Shown: positions 34,842 through 44,784, counted from the first letter of the stretch. The stretch: DNA of 64,000 nucleotides from Corynebacterium curieae (GCF_027570035.1 NZ_JAKMUU010000003.1:62001-126000); one strand, 5' to 3'. The notes: generated by a model not told the origin, from the sequence alone. Program-made: numbers and translations.

Positions 34842-35963
34842 ATGGCTACTGTCACTTTTGATGGCGCAAGCCGCATCTATTCCAAGGACGCGGAACGTCC
34901 CGCCGTTGACCGCCTCAATCTGGATATTGCAGATGGCGAATTTTTGGTTCTCGTCGGTCCTTCCGGCTGTGGCAAGTCCACCAGCCTGCGCATGCTAGCG
35001 GGCCTCGAGCCCACCGACCGCGGCTCCATTCGCATCGGCGGTAAGGACGTCACTGGGGTAAGCCCATCGGACCGCGACGTGGCCATGGTCTTTCAGAACT
35101 ATGCGCTCTACCCCAATATGTCCGTGGCTCAGAATATGTCCTTTGCGCTGGAAAACCGAAAGGTCCCCAAGAACGAGATCAAGACGCGCGTGCAGGAAGC
35201 AGCAAAAATCTTGCAGATGGAAGACCTACTTGACCGCAAACCAGCAAATTTATCCGGTGGCCAGCGCCAGCGCGTAGCTATGGGACGCGCCATCGTCCGC
35301 GAGCCGGCAGTTTTCTGTATGGACGAGCCGCTTTCTAATTTGGATGCCAAGCTGCGCGTATCCACCCGCGCGCAGATATCTAACCTGCAGCGCCGACTCG
35401 GTACCACCACTGTTTATGTCACCCACGACCAGACTGAGGCGATGACCATGGGCGACCGCGTCGCCGTCCTCAATGCTGGCGTTCTGCAACAGGTGGATAC
35501 CACTCGCGCCATTTATGACCGCCCGCAGAACGTCTTCGTGGCCGGTTTCATTGGCTCCCCGGCGATGAATATCTACGACCTGACTCATAACTCCTCCGAG
35601 CTGACCATCGGTTCTACCCGCATCAATCTGTCCAACTACAACTTCGATGGCGTCGAAACCGTTACCGTGGGCATACGTCCTGAAGATTGGCGGCTAAGCG
35701 ATACCGGCAATAGCGGAGCGAAGTTCACAATCGCCCACATCGAGGAGCTAGGCAATCAGACCTACGTTTACGGCGATCTTAGCGACGCCACGGGAAAGAG
35801 CTCCGCCGACGGCGTGCTCAAATCCTCAACCCGCATGGGTGGGCAGACCGGAATCCTTGTCAATGCCCGCAGCCGCTATGCGGTGGGCGATTCTTTCTAT
35901 GTTTCCCCGGATCCAGAACGAGTGCATCTATTTAGCACCACCACCGGTGAACGCCTGAACTAA
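34842..35963 (+). CDS. ugpC: ABC importer ATPase, UgpC/MsiK-like
   Basis: A 373-residue ATPase with Walker A GPSGCGKST, Q-loop FQNYALYPNMSV, signature LSGGQRQR, Walker B VFCMDEP and switch VYVTHDQTEAM, followed by a C-terminal OB-fold regulatory domain (residues 240-373). This is the layout of carbohydrate-importer ATPases such as UgpC, MalK and MsiK. It closes the ugp set, 45 bp after ugpB, with GAAAGG upstream. No strong terminator hairpin is visible after it. Confidence 0.87.
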   Translation: MATVTFDGASRIYSKDAERPAVDRLNLDIADGEFLVLVGPSGCGKSTSLRMLAGLEPTDRGSIRIGGKDVTGVSPSDRDVAMVFQNYALYPNMSVAQNMSFALENRKVPKNEIKTRVQEAAKILQMEDLLDRKPANLSGGQRQRVAMGRAIVREPAVFCMDEPLSNLDAKLRVSTRAQISNLQRRLGTTTVYVTHDQTEAMTMGDRVAVLNAGVLQQVDTTRAIYDRPQNVFVAGFIGSPAMNIYDLTHNSSELTIGSTRINLSNYNFDGVETVTVGIRPEDWRLSDTGNSGAKFTIAHIEELGNQTYVYGDLSDATGKSSADGVLKSSTRMGGQTGILVNARSRYAVGDSFYVSPDPERVHLFSTTTGERLN

Positions 35964-36137
35964 AACGATAAGAAGGCAGTTAGTCCCTTCAATTCTTATT
36001 TTTCCCTTTGCGGATAATAAGAACCTGATATATGCTCGCTCGCATAAGATGCTCACACAATGCCGCTAACCACGGTCATTGTTGGCAAAAATGCACACTG
36101 AGAACCTTAAAATCAATTGAAAGGTAACTAACTGCCC

Positions 36138-36755
36138 ATGCCTTCCTTCAAGAAGCTGTCCGCCACCGCTGTGGCTGCTGCCGCAATCCTCGGCACCATT
36201 GCCGCACCTGCCGCCAGCGCCAAGAGCGACCCAGTTCGTTCCATTATCTCTCCGGGCACGTGCAAGTCCATCACCAAGCTGGCCAATGAAGGAAAGCCGG
36301 TTCCGGATCCGTCCATCCTCCACGATGAAGACTCCGTAAAGCCCTATTTCAAAGATGGCGTACTGAAGTACAAAGTGGCCGATAACTTCCCATACCGCAA
36401 GCAGCTTGACGCTGCCGTTGCCGAGTGGAACAAGGCGCTCAAGGGCAAGGCTTCGCTGAAGGAAGTTAAGCCTTCTGAGGCCGATAACGACACCATCGCC
36501 ATCATCTACAAGCCCGACCCAAACGGCTACGTGCAGGGCTCTGCCTACCCAGACCACAAGATGGTCTTCATCAAGATGCCTAACGCGATGTACCCAGAGG
36601 CACTCCAGGGCACCATCGCCCACGAGCTAGGCCACATGATGGGCGCGGGCCACTCCTGTGCCGGCGCGCTTATGGCCGGCGCCAACCAGAACCCCATCTC
36701 CTATCACGTAACCCCGCTGGATGCGGCAGCTATCGTCCAGGGCCAGTTCGACTAA
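36138..36755 (+). CDS. Secreted metzincin-type zinc protease
   Basis: A 205-residue exported protein with a signal peptide ending near ASA-KS (residue 30). The zinc motif HELGHMMGAGH (about residues 160-170) is the full metzincin HExxHxxGxxH, and ALMAG shortly after can serve as the Met-turn. Size and arrangement are like small snapalysin or matrixin-like catalytic domains. Two cysteines (TCKS and HSCAG) may pair. It is likely a secreted protease. It stands alone with its own terminator. Confidence 0.82.
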   Translation: MPSFKKLSATAVAAAAILGTIAAPAASAKSDPVRSIISPGTCKSITKLANEGKPVPDPSILHDEDSVKPYFKDGVLKYKVADNFPYRKQLDAAVAEWNKALKGKASLKEVKPSEADNDTIAIIYKPDPNGYVQGSAYPDHKMVFIKMPNAMYPEALQGTIAHELGHMMGAGHSCAGALMAGANQNPISYHVTPLDAAAIVQGQFD

Positions 36756-36769
36756 GTCCCTTGTCCCTT

Positions 36770-36798
36770 CCCCTGGGTCCATCATTGGCACCCAGGGG
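36770..36798 (+). terminator. Terminator of the metzincin gene
   Basis: A 9-bp stem CCCCTGGGT (36770-36778) with ACCCAGGGG (36790-36798), then ATTTTT. It lies 15 bp past the stop codon. Confidence 0.88.
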
Positions 36799-36832
36799 AT
36801 TTTTATATGCCAACCCCATCCTTGAGTTCAGA

Positions 36833-36845
36833 GGGTCGTTGCAAC
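36833..36845 (+). repeat. Left terminal inverted repeat of the IS30 element
   Basis: GGGTCGTTGCAAC, identical to the complement of 38516-38528. Its inner part GTTGCAAC is itself a palindrome. Confidence 0.8.
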
Positions 36846-36869
36846 ACTTTCCCTTAGGAGGGTGTTGTT

Positions 36870-38507
36870 GTGTCTGGGGTTGTTGGCCCGTTTCATTCGT
36901 TGTCTGAATCGGATCGTCGTGGCTTAGTTGCCTTGGTTGGCAGTGGGCGTAGTGTCCGTTCGGCGGCTGGTGAGCTTGGCTGTCATTACGGGCATGCTTT
37001 GAATTTTTGCCATGCCTTTGGATTGCCAGTCGTGTATAAAGCCAAACGAGTTGATCGCCGCGGCAGCCAGGCTGTCCAGCTTGTAGAGCTAGTCCGAAGC
37101 GGACTGTCGGTACGCCAAGCTGCTAAAAGATGTGGGATGCATCTTACCGCTGCGTATGCCGTAGCTACGGAAGCTGGGTGCCATATCCGGTTAAGTCAGT
37201 ATGCTCGGAAAGTCCGCCAGACGCAGTTAAGAGTGGAATACCTGCGCCTTCGGCTGGCGAGCCTGCCTGGTGGTGATGCTGGCACGGCAGTAGGAATTGA
37301 TCGTCGACTGCGTTTAGATTTCGAAAAAGGACTCACCAAATCCCAGGGTCGACGAGAAGAGTTCATACCCGTCGGCGAAGACGCCAGCACGTATAACAGA
37401 CTTATGAAAGCGCTGCGCCAACGCCATGATGTCATCGAATCCGGAAGGCTTGCCCCTCCCGCCTTACCTAGCGGGGTAGATCCGTATAAACGCATCAGCA
37501 ATCGCTACATTTGCTTCGAAGAACGCGTCATCATCGCCGATCTTCTCCGCGAAGATGTGCCACTGCGTGAGATTGGGCGCCGTTTAGGGCGAAGTGCATC
37601 GTCAATTCAGCGTGAAGTACGCAGAAACCACAGTGCGGAAGGCCCGTATCGTGCAGAAACAGCCCAGTTAAAGGCCTGTGCGCGGAGGTTGCGGCCGAAA
37701 ATACCGAAACTACTAGCCAACAAAAGACTATGGGACTATGTATGCGCACAATTGCGGGCACAATGGTCACCTGAGGAGATTTCTAATCGCCTGCCCATCG
37801 ACTACCCCACTGATAAGGACATGCGCATTAGTCACGAAACGATTTATGACGCCTTTTACCTGCAGGCCAAAGGAAGACTCAAAGACCTTGGCCTGGACTT
37901 GCCGACCGGTAGAAAGAAACGCAAGAAACGCCAAACCCGCTCCAGCACACCTGCCCAGCAACGCTTCGTCGACGACATGATCCTCATAGACGACCGGCCA
38001 GATGAGGTAAGTGAACGTATTTTGCCAGGCCACTGGGAAGGCGACCTCATCCTCGGTAAAAACAACCAATCAGCGGTAATCACGCTAGTAGAACGCGTCA
38101 GCCGATTTGTTGTCCTTGGCCACTTACCGGGAAGGCATACCAGCAAAGAAGTATTCACAGCCCTGCACAAGGCAGTTACAGGAATCGATAAAGCTATCTG
38201 GTCATCAATTACCTGGGACCAAGGAAGCGAAATGGCTGGTCATAAAGCTTTTACCATGGCCACTGACATTCCCATCTACTTCTGCCATCCAGGATCACCA
38301 TGGGAACGCGGCAGCAACGAAAACACCAACGGCAGGCTCAGAAGAAACCTTCCCAAAAACAGCGACCTGTCCATCTACAGCGCCGAGGACCTAGAAATGA
38401 TCGCCAACATTCACAACCACAAACCACGCAAAGCACTCAACTGGCGCACCCCAGCCGAAGTCATGACCAACGCCCTCACACAAACCGGTAGCATCAAACC
38501 AAACTAA
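36870..38507 (+). CDS. IS30-family transposase
   Basis: A 545-residue DDE transposase. Two N-terminal helix-turn-helix-like units (residues 10-100, with VRSAAGELGCHYGHAL and SVRQAAKRCGMHL) precede the IS30 HTH (residues 225-265, REIGRRLGRSASSIQREVRR). The catalytic core has D (HWEGDLILG), D (TWDQGSEM) and E (GSNENTNGRLRR). It is longer than many IS30 enzymes because of the duplicated N-terminal part. The start is GTG at 36870 with GGAGGG upstream. The frame is intact. Confidence 0.9.
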   Translation: MSGVVGPFHSLSESDRRGLVALVGSGRSVRSAAGELGCHYGHALNFCHAFGLPVVYKAKRVDRRGSQAVQLVELVRSGLSVRQAAKRCGMHLTAAYAVATEAGCHIRLSQYARKVRQTQLRVEYLRLRLASLPGGDAGTAVGIDRRLRLDFEKGLTKSQGRREEFIPVGEDASTYNRLMKALRQRHDVIESGRLAPPALPSGVDPYKRISNRYICFEERVIIADLLREDVPLREIGRRLGRSASSIQREVRRNHSAEGPYRAETAQLKACARRLRPKIPKLLANKRLWDYVCAQLRAQWSPEEISNRLPIDYPTDKDMRISHETIYDAFYLQAKGRLKDLGLDLPTGRKKRKKRQTRSSTPAQQRFVDDMILIDDRPDEVSERILPGHWEGDLILGKNNQSAVITLVERVSRFVVLGHLPGRHTSKEVFTALHKAVTGIDKAIWSSITWDQGSEMAGHKAFTMATDIPIYFCHPGSPWERGSNENTNGRLRRNLPKNSDLSIYSAEDLEMIANIHNHKPRKALNWRTPAEVMTNALTQTGSIKPN

Positions 38508-38515
38508 CCATCATC

Positions 38516-38528
38516 GTTGCAACGACCC
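38516..38528 (-). repeat. Right terminal inverted repeat of the IS30 element
   Basis: GTTGCAACGACCC, the perfect complement of the left end, 8 bp after the transposase stop codon. Confidence 0.8.
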
Positions 38529-38649
38529 CTAGAATCCGCCATCAGGGGTGTCGGGTTGGTCGCATTTGGGAGAAGGGGGCGTCGGCAAGCAGGGCTACTG
38601 CTAACGTTGCCGATATTCAAAGGTTTGCGATAGAAAAGGACCCTGCTCT

Positions 38650-40044
38650 ATGGATACGTGGGAACCCACCCTGTCGACCGGCCCGCTACTAGGCATTGCG
38701 GTTGCCGCCATCGCCGTAATTTTGGTGCTGGTCATCTATTTCAAGCTCCACGCTTTTCTCACCCTGCTGGTGGTGTCGGCCCTTACGGCGCTAGCCGCAG
38801 GCATTCCGCTCGAGGGCATCGTCCCCACCATGACCGAAAGCTTTAGCTCCACCCTAGGCTCGGTGGCGCTGCTGGTGGGCCTAGGCGCCATGATCGGCCG
38901 GCTCGTGGAGGCTTCCGGCGGCGCCAAATCGCTTGCCGACGCCATGGTTCACCGCTTCGGTGAGTCCAAAGCACCCCTTGCGCTCGGCCTGGCTTCGCTG
39001 ATCATGGGCTTTCCTATCTTCTTCGACGCCGGCCTGATTGTGATGCTGCCGGTTATCTTCGCCGTTGCTCGCCGCTTGGACGGTCCGGTCTTGGCCTTTG
39101 GCCTGCCGGCCGCTGGTGCGTTTTCTGTTATGCACGTCTACCTGCCGCCGCACCCGGGCCCCGTCGCGGCGAGCGAGTTCTACGGCGCCGACCTAGGCCT
39201 CGTCCTGCTCGTCGGCCTGCTGCTTGCACTGCCTACCTGGTATATCTCCGGCTACCGCTTTGGGCTATTTGCCGGAAAGAAATTCCCGCTCAAGGTTACT
39301 GATGCCATCGCCGGACCGGTGGTGCCGGAGGAGGAACTGCCATTAAAACCGGCTTCTGCCCCAACGGTGATTTCCCTCCTGCTCATCCCGATGGTGCTCA
39401 TCTTCTTCAATACCGGTCTTAATGCGCTGGCGTCCTATGGCACCATCGATGCCGACGCCGCATGGGTGCGGTTCTTCGTCATGCTTGGCCAAACACCTAT
39501 CGCGTTGCTTATTACCGTGCTCGTCGCACTGGTGGTCTTGGGGCGTCGCCGCGGCGTGGACAAGACCGCACTGGAAAAACTCATTGATTCCTCGCTCGGC
39601 CCCATCTGCTCCGTCGTGCTGATCACCGGTGCCGGCGGTATGTTCGGCGGTGTTTTGCGTACCTCCGGCATTGGCGACGCCCTGGCCGACTCCCTCTCTG
39701 GCCTCGGCATCCCCGTCATCCTTGCCTGCTACCTCATCGCCGTGGCGCTGCGCCTAGCCCAAGGCTCGGCCACCGTGGCGCTGACCACGGCCGCCGCCCT
39801 CATGGTTCCCGCCGTGGAAACCGGTGGGTTCAATGAGCTGCAGCTCGCACTTATCGTCGTGGCTACCGCCGCCGGCTCGGTTTTCGGTTCCCACGTCAAC
39901 GACTCCGGCTTCTGGCTCGTCGGCCGCCTCATGGGCATGGATACGGTCACCACGCTGAAGACCTGGACCGTCAACCAGATGCTGATCTCCGTTATCGGCT
40001 TTGTCCTAGTTTTGGTGCTCTACGCAGTAGCTGCAGTCTTTTAG
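38650..40044 (+). CDS. gntP: Gluconate:H+ symporter (GntP family)
   Basis: A 464-residue permease with about twelve membrane segments and the GntP signatures (MGFPIFFDAGLIVMLPV near residue 120, HPGPVAAS near residue 170, FGSHVNDSGFWLV near residue 415). It imports gluconate. It converges with gntK and their stop codons overlap by 4 bp. The IS30 element ends 120 bp upstream, so the promoter must lie within that gap or be supplied by the element. Confidence 0.9.
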   Translation: MDTWEPTLSTGPLLGIAVAAIAVILVLVIYFKLHAFLTLLVVSALTALAAGIPLEGIVPTMTESFSSTLGSVALLVGLGAMIGRLVEASGGAKSLADAMVHRFGESKAPLALGLASLIMGFPIFFDAGLIVMLPVIFAVARRLDGPVLAFGLPAAGAFSVMHVYLPPHPGPVAASEFYGADLGLVLLVGLLLALPTWYISGYRFGLFAGKKFPLKVTDAIAGPVVPEEELPLKPASAPTVISLLLIPMVLIFFNTGLNALASYGTIDADAAWVRFFVMLGQTPIALLITVLVALVVLGRRRGVDKTALEKLIDSSLGPICSVVLITGAGGMFGGVLRTSGIGDALADSLSGLGIPVILACYLIAVALRLAQGSATVALTTAAALMVPAVETGGFNELQLALIVVATAAGSVFGSHVNDSGFWLVGRLMGMDTVTTLKTWTVNQMLISVIGFVLVLVLYAVAAVF

Positions 40045-40550
40045 GCGCCTGCCTTTATCCAGGCAGCTGCTTCTTCGGCAATCTCTTCGACTGGCCGCGT
40101 CACATCAAAGACGCGGCCAGTTTCGTCTTCTTCCAGCGGCTCCAAGGTATCGAACTGCGACTGCAATAATGACGCCGGCATAAAATGCCCCGGCCGGTGC
40201 TGCATCCGCTCATGCAACACATCAAAGTCGCCATGCACATGTACAAACACCACGGCCGGGCAGTACTCGCGAATCAAATCCCGATACTTGCGCTTCAGCG
40301 CGCTGCACCCCACCATCGCGCCTGCTGGCCTATCTGCAAGCCACTGACCAATCTGTTTCAGCCACGGTTCCCGGTCCGCATCATTGAGCGGTATACCCGC
40401 AGCCATCTTGTCGATATTGGCCTGCGGATGCATATCATCGCCATCGCGATACTCCAGCCCTACTAACGGAGACAGCGCCTCCCCCACCGTTGTCTTACCC
40501 GAGCCGGATACTCCCATGACGACGATGTGGCGGAAACTGTGCTGGTTCAT
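40041..40550 (-). CDS. gntK: Gluconokinase
   Basis: A 169-residue P-loop kinase with GVSGSGKTTVGEAL at residues 13-26, RDGDDMHP near residue 36, CSALKRKYRD near residue 83 and PGHFMPASLLQSQ near residue 119, all standard for GntK. It phosphorylates gluconate to 6-phosphogluconate for the pentose phosphate pathway. Pairing with gntP makes a complete gluconate module, although the two genes converge rather than form an operon. Confidence 0.93.
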   Translation of the reverse strand: MNQHSFRHIVVMGVSGSGKTTVGEALSPLVGLEYRDGDDMHPQANIDKMAAGIPLNDADREPWLKQIGQWLADRPAGAMVGCSALKRKYRDLIREYCPAVVFVHVHGDFDVLHERMQHRPGHFMPASLLQSQFDTLEPLEEDETGRVFDVTRPVEEIAEEAAAWIKAGA

Positions 40551-40661
40551 GGTGGCTCCTTGGGGTTGGGGTTCTCCCCCTCGAGTTTAGGCTGAGTCCC
40601 ATGAGCGCGGGTTAGGTTACGCGCCTAGTGTCGAAACCGAAATTTCTCTCAAGATAGAAAA

Positions 40662-40711
40662 CAGCCACGTTATTGCCTCAAACTGGTGGTTCAAGGGCGA
40701 TAACGTGGCTG
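40662..40711 (-). terminator. Terminator of the uriT-uriH operon
   Basis: A 12-bp stem CAGCCACGTTAT (40662-40673) with ATAACGTGGCTG (40700-40711), with a long loop. On the minus strand it is followed by TTTTCTATCTT. It lies 32 bp past the uriH stop. Confidence 0.8.
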
Positions 40712-40742
40712 AAAGTTGGGTTGCTCGCGAGGCGAAGGTGGC

Positions 40743-41684
40743 CTAGGCGAGGTTCTTGAGGGCGTCGGCGACAAGGCGCCAGAAGCCGGCGTGGTCGAGA
40801 GTGGTGGCGACTTGGGTGTGGCAGGAGGCGTCGGCAGGCTCGCGCAGATCCGTGACTGTCATGCCGGTGGTCAGTGCACCGGCGAGTTCGACGTGCACGG
40901 GAGCCTTGCGGGTCTGGACGATGTCCGGATCGATGAGGTAGGCAATAGTGCACGGGTCGTGGACCGGTGGATTATCAAACCCCTGATTGGCCTGATAGGC
41001 CTTGCGGAAGAAACCGAAGAGACCGATGACGAACTCGGAAACTGGGGTACCCAGAGCCTTGATCTCAGCTTCGACTTCTGGGGTGGCAAGCGCCTGGTGA
41101 GTGAGATCGAGGCCCACCATGGTGACGGGCCAAGGCTCTTCGAAGACGATGTGCGCGGCCTCGGGATCGATCTTGATATTGAATTCGGCGACTGGGGACC
41201 AATTGCCCTCGTGATAGCCGCCACCCATGAGGACTACTTCCTTAACGCGCTCGACGATGCGCGGCTCTTTGCGCGCGGCCATCGCGATATTGGTAAGCGG
41301 GCCGGTGGGAACCAGGGTGATGGTGCCGGGCTCGTGGGACATGACGGTGTCGATGATGAAGTCGACGGCGTGGGCGTCGGCAAGCGCGGTGCTTGGCTCC
41401 GGAAGTTGGACGCCCTCGACGTCCATGCCGGTGGAGCCGTGGATGGCCTCGGCGACCTCGACTGGGCGCACGAGCGGGCGATCGCAGCCGGCATAAACCG
41501 GAACCTCCGGGTGTCCAGCGATTTCCTTGACCACCAGGGCATTGCGGGAAACCTTATCCAAGGTCTGGTTGCCGCCGACGGTGGTAATGCCCAGCAGGTC
41601 AATGGTCGGGTTTCCCATGGCTAGGAGCAGGGCCACCGCATCATCGTGGCCGGGGTCGCAGTCCAGAATGATTTTTCGCGTCAT
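40743..41684 (-). CDS. uriH: Nucleoside hydrolase (uridine type)
   Basis: A 313-residue inosine-uridine-preferring nucleoside hydrolase. The N-terminal DCDPGHDDAVAL binds Ca2+; TGPLTNIAMA and the HDPCTIAYL region near residue 235 carry the remaining active-site residues. It splits ribonucleosides into base and ribose. It follows uriT by 9 bp, as in the uridine-utilisation operon of C. glutamicum, which suggests uridine. The regulator uriR and ribokinase rbsK1 of that operon are not here. Confidence 0.9.
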   Translation of the reverse strand: MTRKIILDCDPGHDDAVALLLAMGNPTIDLLGITTVGGNQTLDKVSRNALVVKEIAGHPEVPVYAGCDRPLVRPVEVAEAIHGSTGMDVEGVQLPEPSTALADAHAVDFIIDTVMSHEPGTITLVPTGPLTNIAMAARKEPRIVERVKEVVLMGGGYHEGNWSPVAEFNIKIDPEAAHIVFEEPWPVTMVGLDLTHQALATPEVEAEIKALGTPVSEFVIGLFGFFRKAYQANQGFDNPPVHDPCTIAYLIDPDIVQTRKAPVHVELAGALTTGMTVTDLREPADASCHTQVATTLDHAGFWRLVADALKNLA

Positions 41685-41693
41685 GCCACGAGC

Positions 41694-43118
41694 CTACTTT
41701 CGGGCGTTGACGGCCGCCACGGTGTCATCGATGGACTCCGGGCGCGGAATGAGGAAGGACAGGGCAAGGGCCGCAAGCAGGATAATGACGCCGGCGACCA
41801 TGCCCGCGCGGTAGCCGTGCTCGAAGGAACCGGAAACCGCAAAGAGCACGGCGAAGGACAGGCCCGCGCCTAGGTTGAAGGCGCCCGCGTTCATACCGGG
41901 CAGGTAGCCCTGGTTATCGGCTGGCGAAAGCACAATACCCAAGCCGTTGAGCATGATATTGGCAATGCCCGCGTAGGTCACGCCCAAGAAAATAGAGACG
42001 AAAAGCAAGGTCCACGCGTTCGGAACGCCCACCACGAAAATGGAGCTAACCAGGCCTACGACGGTGCCGATGAGGCCGGTTTGCAGGACGTATTTATAGC
42101 CCAGCTTGGAGGCCATCCAACCAGCTATCGGACCAAAGACCAGGCCAGCGAGGGCGTACGGGGTCAGTGTGACCCAAGAAATGGTACTGGCAGAAATGCC
42201 GGCGCCGGCGTCTGCGTCCTGGCCGAGGTTAGGGATGAGCCCGTTCATCACGGCGAAGACACCGGTCATGGTCAACAGCGTGGTAGAAAGCAGTGCCCAC
42301 GTGCGGCGCTGCTTGAGGTAAGCCACCGGAACGAGCGGGTCGGCGACCTTCTTCTCCACGTTCCAGAAGGCCCAGAAGCCGGCGGCGCCAATGAGGATGA
42401 GGATGATGACGAGGAACCAATTGGCCTCGGCAAGCTTGCCGGCCTCGTTGAACGCGGTGAGAACGCAACCCAGCGCCACGGCCAGTGGCACAACTCCCGC
42501 CCAGTCCATGCGCGGGGTTTCGGTGGCCGTGGACTCTTTGGTAAATACCTGGACCGCTACAACCGCGATGGCGCATAGTACTGCCATGGTCCAAAAGACC
42601 GAGCGGTAGCCAAAGTTGCCCGCCAGCCAGCCGCCAGCTAGGGCGTCCACGCCCGCAATACCACCATTTACCGAGGTCACAATGCCCAGCAGCAGTGCGT
42701 ATTGCTTCTCATTGAGCACCTGCTGGCGCAGCATGATGAGGCAGAGCGGGACGGTCGGCCCAGCCACGCCCTGGATGATGCGGCCGATAAGCAGCACAGC
42801 GACGTTCGGTGCGATGGCGGAAGCCACGCAGCCCAGCGCAGCAACCGCCATCATGCCAACAAGAACCTTCCTGCGACCGATAAGGTCGCCCCAGCGTGGA
42901 AGGAAGAGCGAGAACAATGCCGCGGCCGTAAAGAACGCAGTTTGTGTCAAACCGATCTGTGCGGTGGTAGCGCCTAACTCATCCTCCATCGTCGCCAAGG
43001 CAGGCGAGAGCATCGACGCATTGAGCTGGAAAGCGAACACGGCCGTAAGCAGTGCGAACATCAATGGAATATAGGAGCTGGGCTGGAGCCTTGGGGGCTC
43101 GGAGGTGGTGGAAGTCAT
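41694..43118 (-). CDS. uriT: MFS nucleoside (uridine) transporter, UriT-like
   Basis: A 474-residue transporter with fourteen predicted membrane segments (DHA2-like size). The first helix SYIPLMFALLTAVFAFQLNA and the loop LPRWGDLIGRRKVL are typical MFS features. The ATG at 43118 (MTSTTSEPPR) is chosen because the upstream extension is not conserved in character. Coupling to the nucleoside hydrolase gene is the main reason for calling it a nucleoside importer. Confidence 0.78.
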   Translation of the reverse strand: MTSTTSEPPRLQPSSYIPLMFALLTAVFAFQLNASMLSPALATMEDELGATTAQIGLTQTAFFTAAALFSLFLPRWGDLIGRRKVLVGMMAVAALGCVASAIAPNVAVLLIGRIIQGVAGPTVPLCLIMLRQQVLNEKQYALLLGIVTSVNGGIAGVDALAGGWLAGNFGYRSVFWTMAVLCAIAVVAVQVFTKESTATETPRMDWAGVVPLAVALGCVLTAFNEAGKLAEANWFLVIILILIGAAGFWAFWNVEKKVADPLVPVAYLKQRRTWALLSTTLLTMTGVFAVMNGLIPNLGQDADAGAGISASTISWVTLTPYALAGLVFGPIAGWMASKLGYKYVLQTGLIGTVVGLVSSIFVVGVPNAWTLLFVSIFLGVTYAGIANIMLNGLGIVLSPADNQGYLPGMNAGAFNLGAGLSFAVLFAVSGSFEHGYRAGMVAGVIILLAALALSFLIPRPESIDDTVAAVNARK

Positions 43119-43233
43119 GGCTACCAATTTAGTGCATGCCCCCTTTCTCCATAATTCTTTTAGATTTAACCAGCGATTCACCGCGGCTACTTAGGCTGGA
43201 AAAGTTCCTTTTAAACCATTAGTGGAGCTTTGT

Positions 43234-44784
43234 ATGTCTGATTCAAATAGTCGTCCTTCTTTTAATCGTCGTAATTTCCTGCAGATTGCTGGTGTTTCGG
43301 CCGCAGCGGTGGCCGCGGGAATTAATGCGCCGGCCAAGGCGGGTGCACAGTCGAGCCTGAGTTCATGGGGATCGTCGCAAGGCGGTGACCTGCCGCAGGA
43401 CTCGGAGCTTTTTGGCCTAGGTGTAGCGGCGGGCACACCGCGGCACGATTCGATGATCTTGTGGACTCGCCTGGCTCCAGAACCGCTGGCCGAGGATGGC
43501 CATGGTGGCATGACCGGCGGCGATGTTCGCGTGGGTTGGGAAGTTGCGAAGGATGAGGGGTTTGGGGACGTCGTCAAGCAAGGCGAAGCACTAGCCCAAC
43601 CCGAGCTGGCGCACTCGGTGCACCCGCAGGTGACTGGGCTGGAGCCTGCAACTGAGTATTTTTATCGCTTCCGCGTGGATGGCAAGGTGAGCCCAGTAGG
43701 TCGGTTTAAGACTCTGCCCGCACCAGACACAAAGGTGGATAATTTCACCTTCACCGTGGCTTCGTGTCAGGCGTGGTACCACGGCTATTTCACCCCGTGG
43801 AAGCACATTGCGCAGGAACCGGACCTGGATATGACGATTTTCGTGGGTGACTACATCTACGAATACGGCATTGTGGAAGGCGATAATCTCTGGCGCCAAG
43901 GCGCAAGCGTGCCCGATGTTTTCAAGGCAAAGGTGGAAACTCTGGAGCAATATCGCCTGCGCTACTCGCTCTTTAAGTCCGATGAGCACCTGCAGGCCGC
44001 CCACGCGCGCGCCGCGATGGCGATTGTGTGGGATGACCACGAAGTAGAAAATAACTACGCTGGTAATTGGTCCGAGATTGGCACCAAGGCCGAACACTTC
44101 CTCTACCAGCGCGCAGCAGCCTACCGTGCCTTCTATGAGAATCTTCCGGTGGCCCCGCCCGCGCTTCCCGAAGGCCCCAATAACCGCATCTATGATTCCT
44201 TCGACGTGGGCACGCTAATGCGTTTCAATCTGGTCGATACCCGCCAATACCGCGAAGAATCTGCAGAAGACGCCAGCATCTTGGGCGCGGAGCAGGAGCA
44301 GTGGCTCAACGATAAGCTCGCCACTTCCCCGGCACAGTGGAACGTGGTGGTCAACAGCGTGGTTGTCGTACCGATCGCAGATAGCACCGACCAATGGGAC
44401 GGCTTCCCCGCTGCACGTCGCCGGCTAATCGAATCCCTCTCCAAGGTCAGCGACCCTATTGTCTTCACCGGCGATATTCACCAACACTGCGCTGCGGAGA
44501 TCCAATCCGAAGCCGGCCAGCCCGTAGGCGTGGAATTGGTCGCGACCTCCATTGCTTCCGATGGCGATGGCTTCGCTGGTTCCAAGAGCACCGAGTGGCT
44601 GGAAAAGCCATATGTGAAGGCCATGGATAAGCGCCGTGGCTATATCAAGGTGCGCGCTACCCGCGAGCACCTCGATTCCGAATTCGTCGTCGTGCCCTGG
44701 ATCGAGCGCGATGATACCGCCCCGCGTGAGACTGCTTTCTCCTTCCGCACCAATGCCGGCGAGCACACGCTGCGCTCCCTCTAA
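43234..44784 (+). CDS. phoD: Secreted PhoD-family alkaline phosphatase/phosphodiesterase
   Basis: A 516-residue enzyme with a Tat signal (NRRNFLQIAG, cleavage near AGA-QS). The PhoD core has LWTRLAP, GDYIYEYG (metal ligand Asp), VWDDHEVENNYAG (Asp-Asp-His) and FTGDIHQH near residue 410. It would use Fe3+ and Ca2+ to release phosphate from phosphate mono- or diesters outside the cell. Phosphate-dependent regulation is likely for the family, but no Pho box was identified. The ATG at 43234 has GGAG upstream. Confidence 0.92.
   Translation: MSDSNSRPSFNRRNFLQIAGVSAAAVAAGINAPAKAGAQSSLSSWGSSQGGDLPQDSELFGLGVAAGTPRHDSMILWTRLAPEPLAEDGHGGMTGGDVRVGWEVAKDEGFGDVVKQGEALAQPELAHSVHPQVTGLEPATEYFYRFRVDGKVSPVGRFKTLPAPDTKVDNFTFTVASCQAWYHGYFTPWKHIAQEPDLDMTIFVGDYIYEYGIVEGDNLWRQGASVPDVFKAKVETLEQYRLRYSLFKSDEHLQAAHARAAMAIVWDDHEVENNYAGNWSEIGTKAEHFLYQRAAAYRAFYENLPVAPPALPEGPNNRIYDSFDVGTLMRFNLVDTRQYREESAEDASILGAEQEQWLNDKLATSPAQWNVVVNSVVVVPIADSTDQWDGFPAARRRLIESLSKVSDPIVFTGDIHQHCAAEIQSEAGQPVGVELVATSIASDGDGFAGSKSTEWLEKPYVKAMDKRRGYIKVRATREHLDSEFVVVPWIERDDTAPRETAFSFRTNAGEHTLRSL

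Larger units (their letters stand above)
36833..38528 (+). mobile_element. IS30-family insertion sequence
   Basis: A 1696-bp element bounded by the inverted repeat GGGTCGTTGCAAC (36833-36845 and, inverted, 38516-38528) and filled by one intact transposase gene. It sits between the terminator of the metzincin gene and gntP and interrupts no recognisable gene. A target-site duplication of 2-3 bp would be expected for the family but is not obvious. Confidence 0.85.
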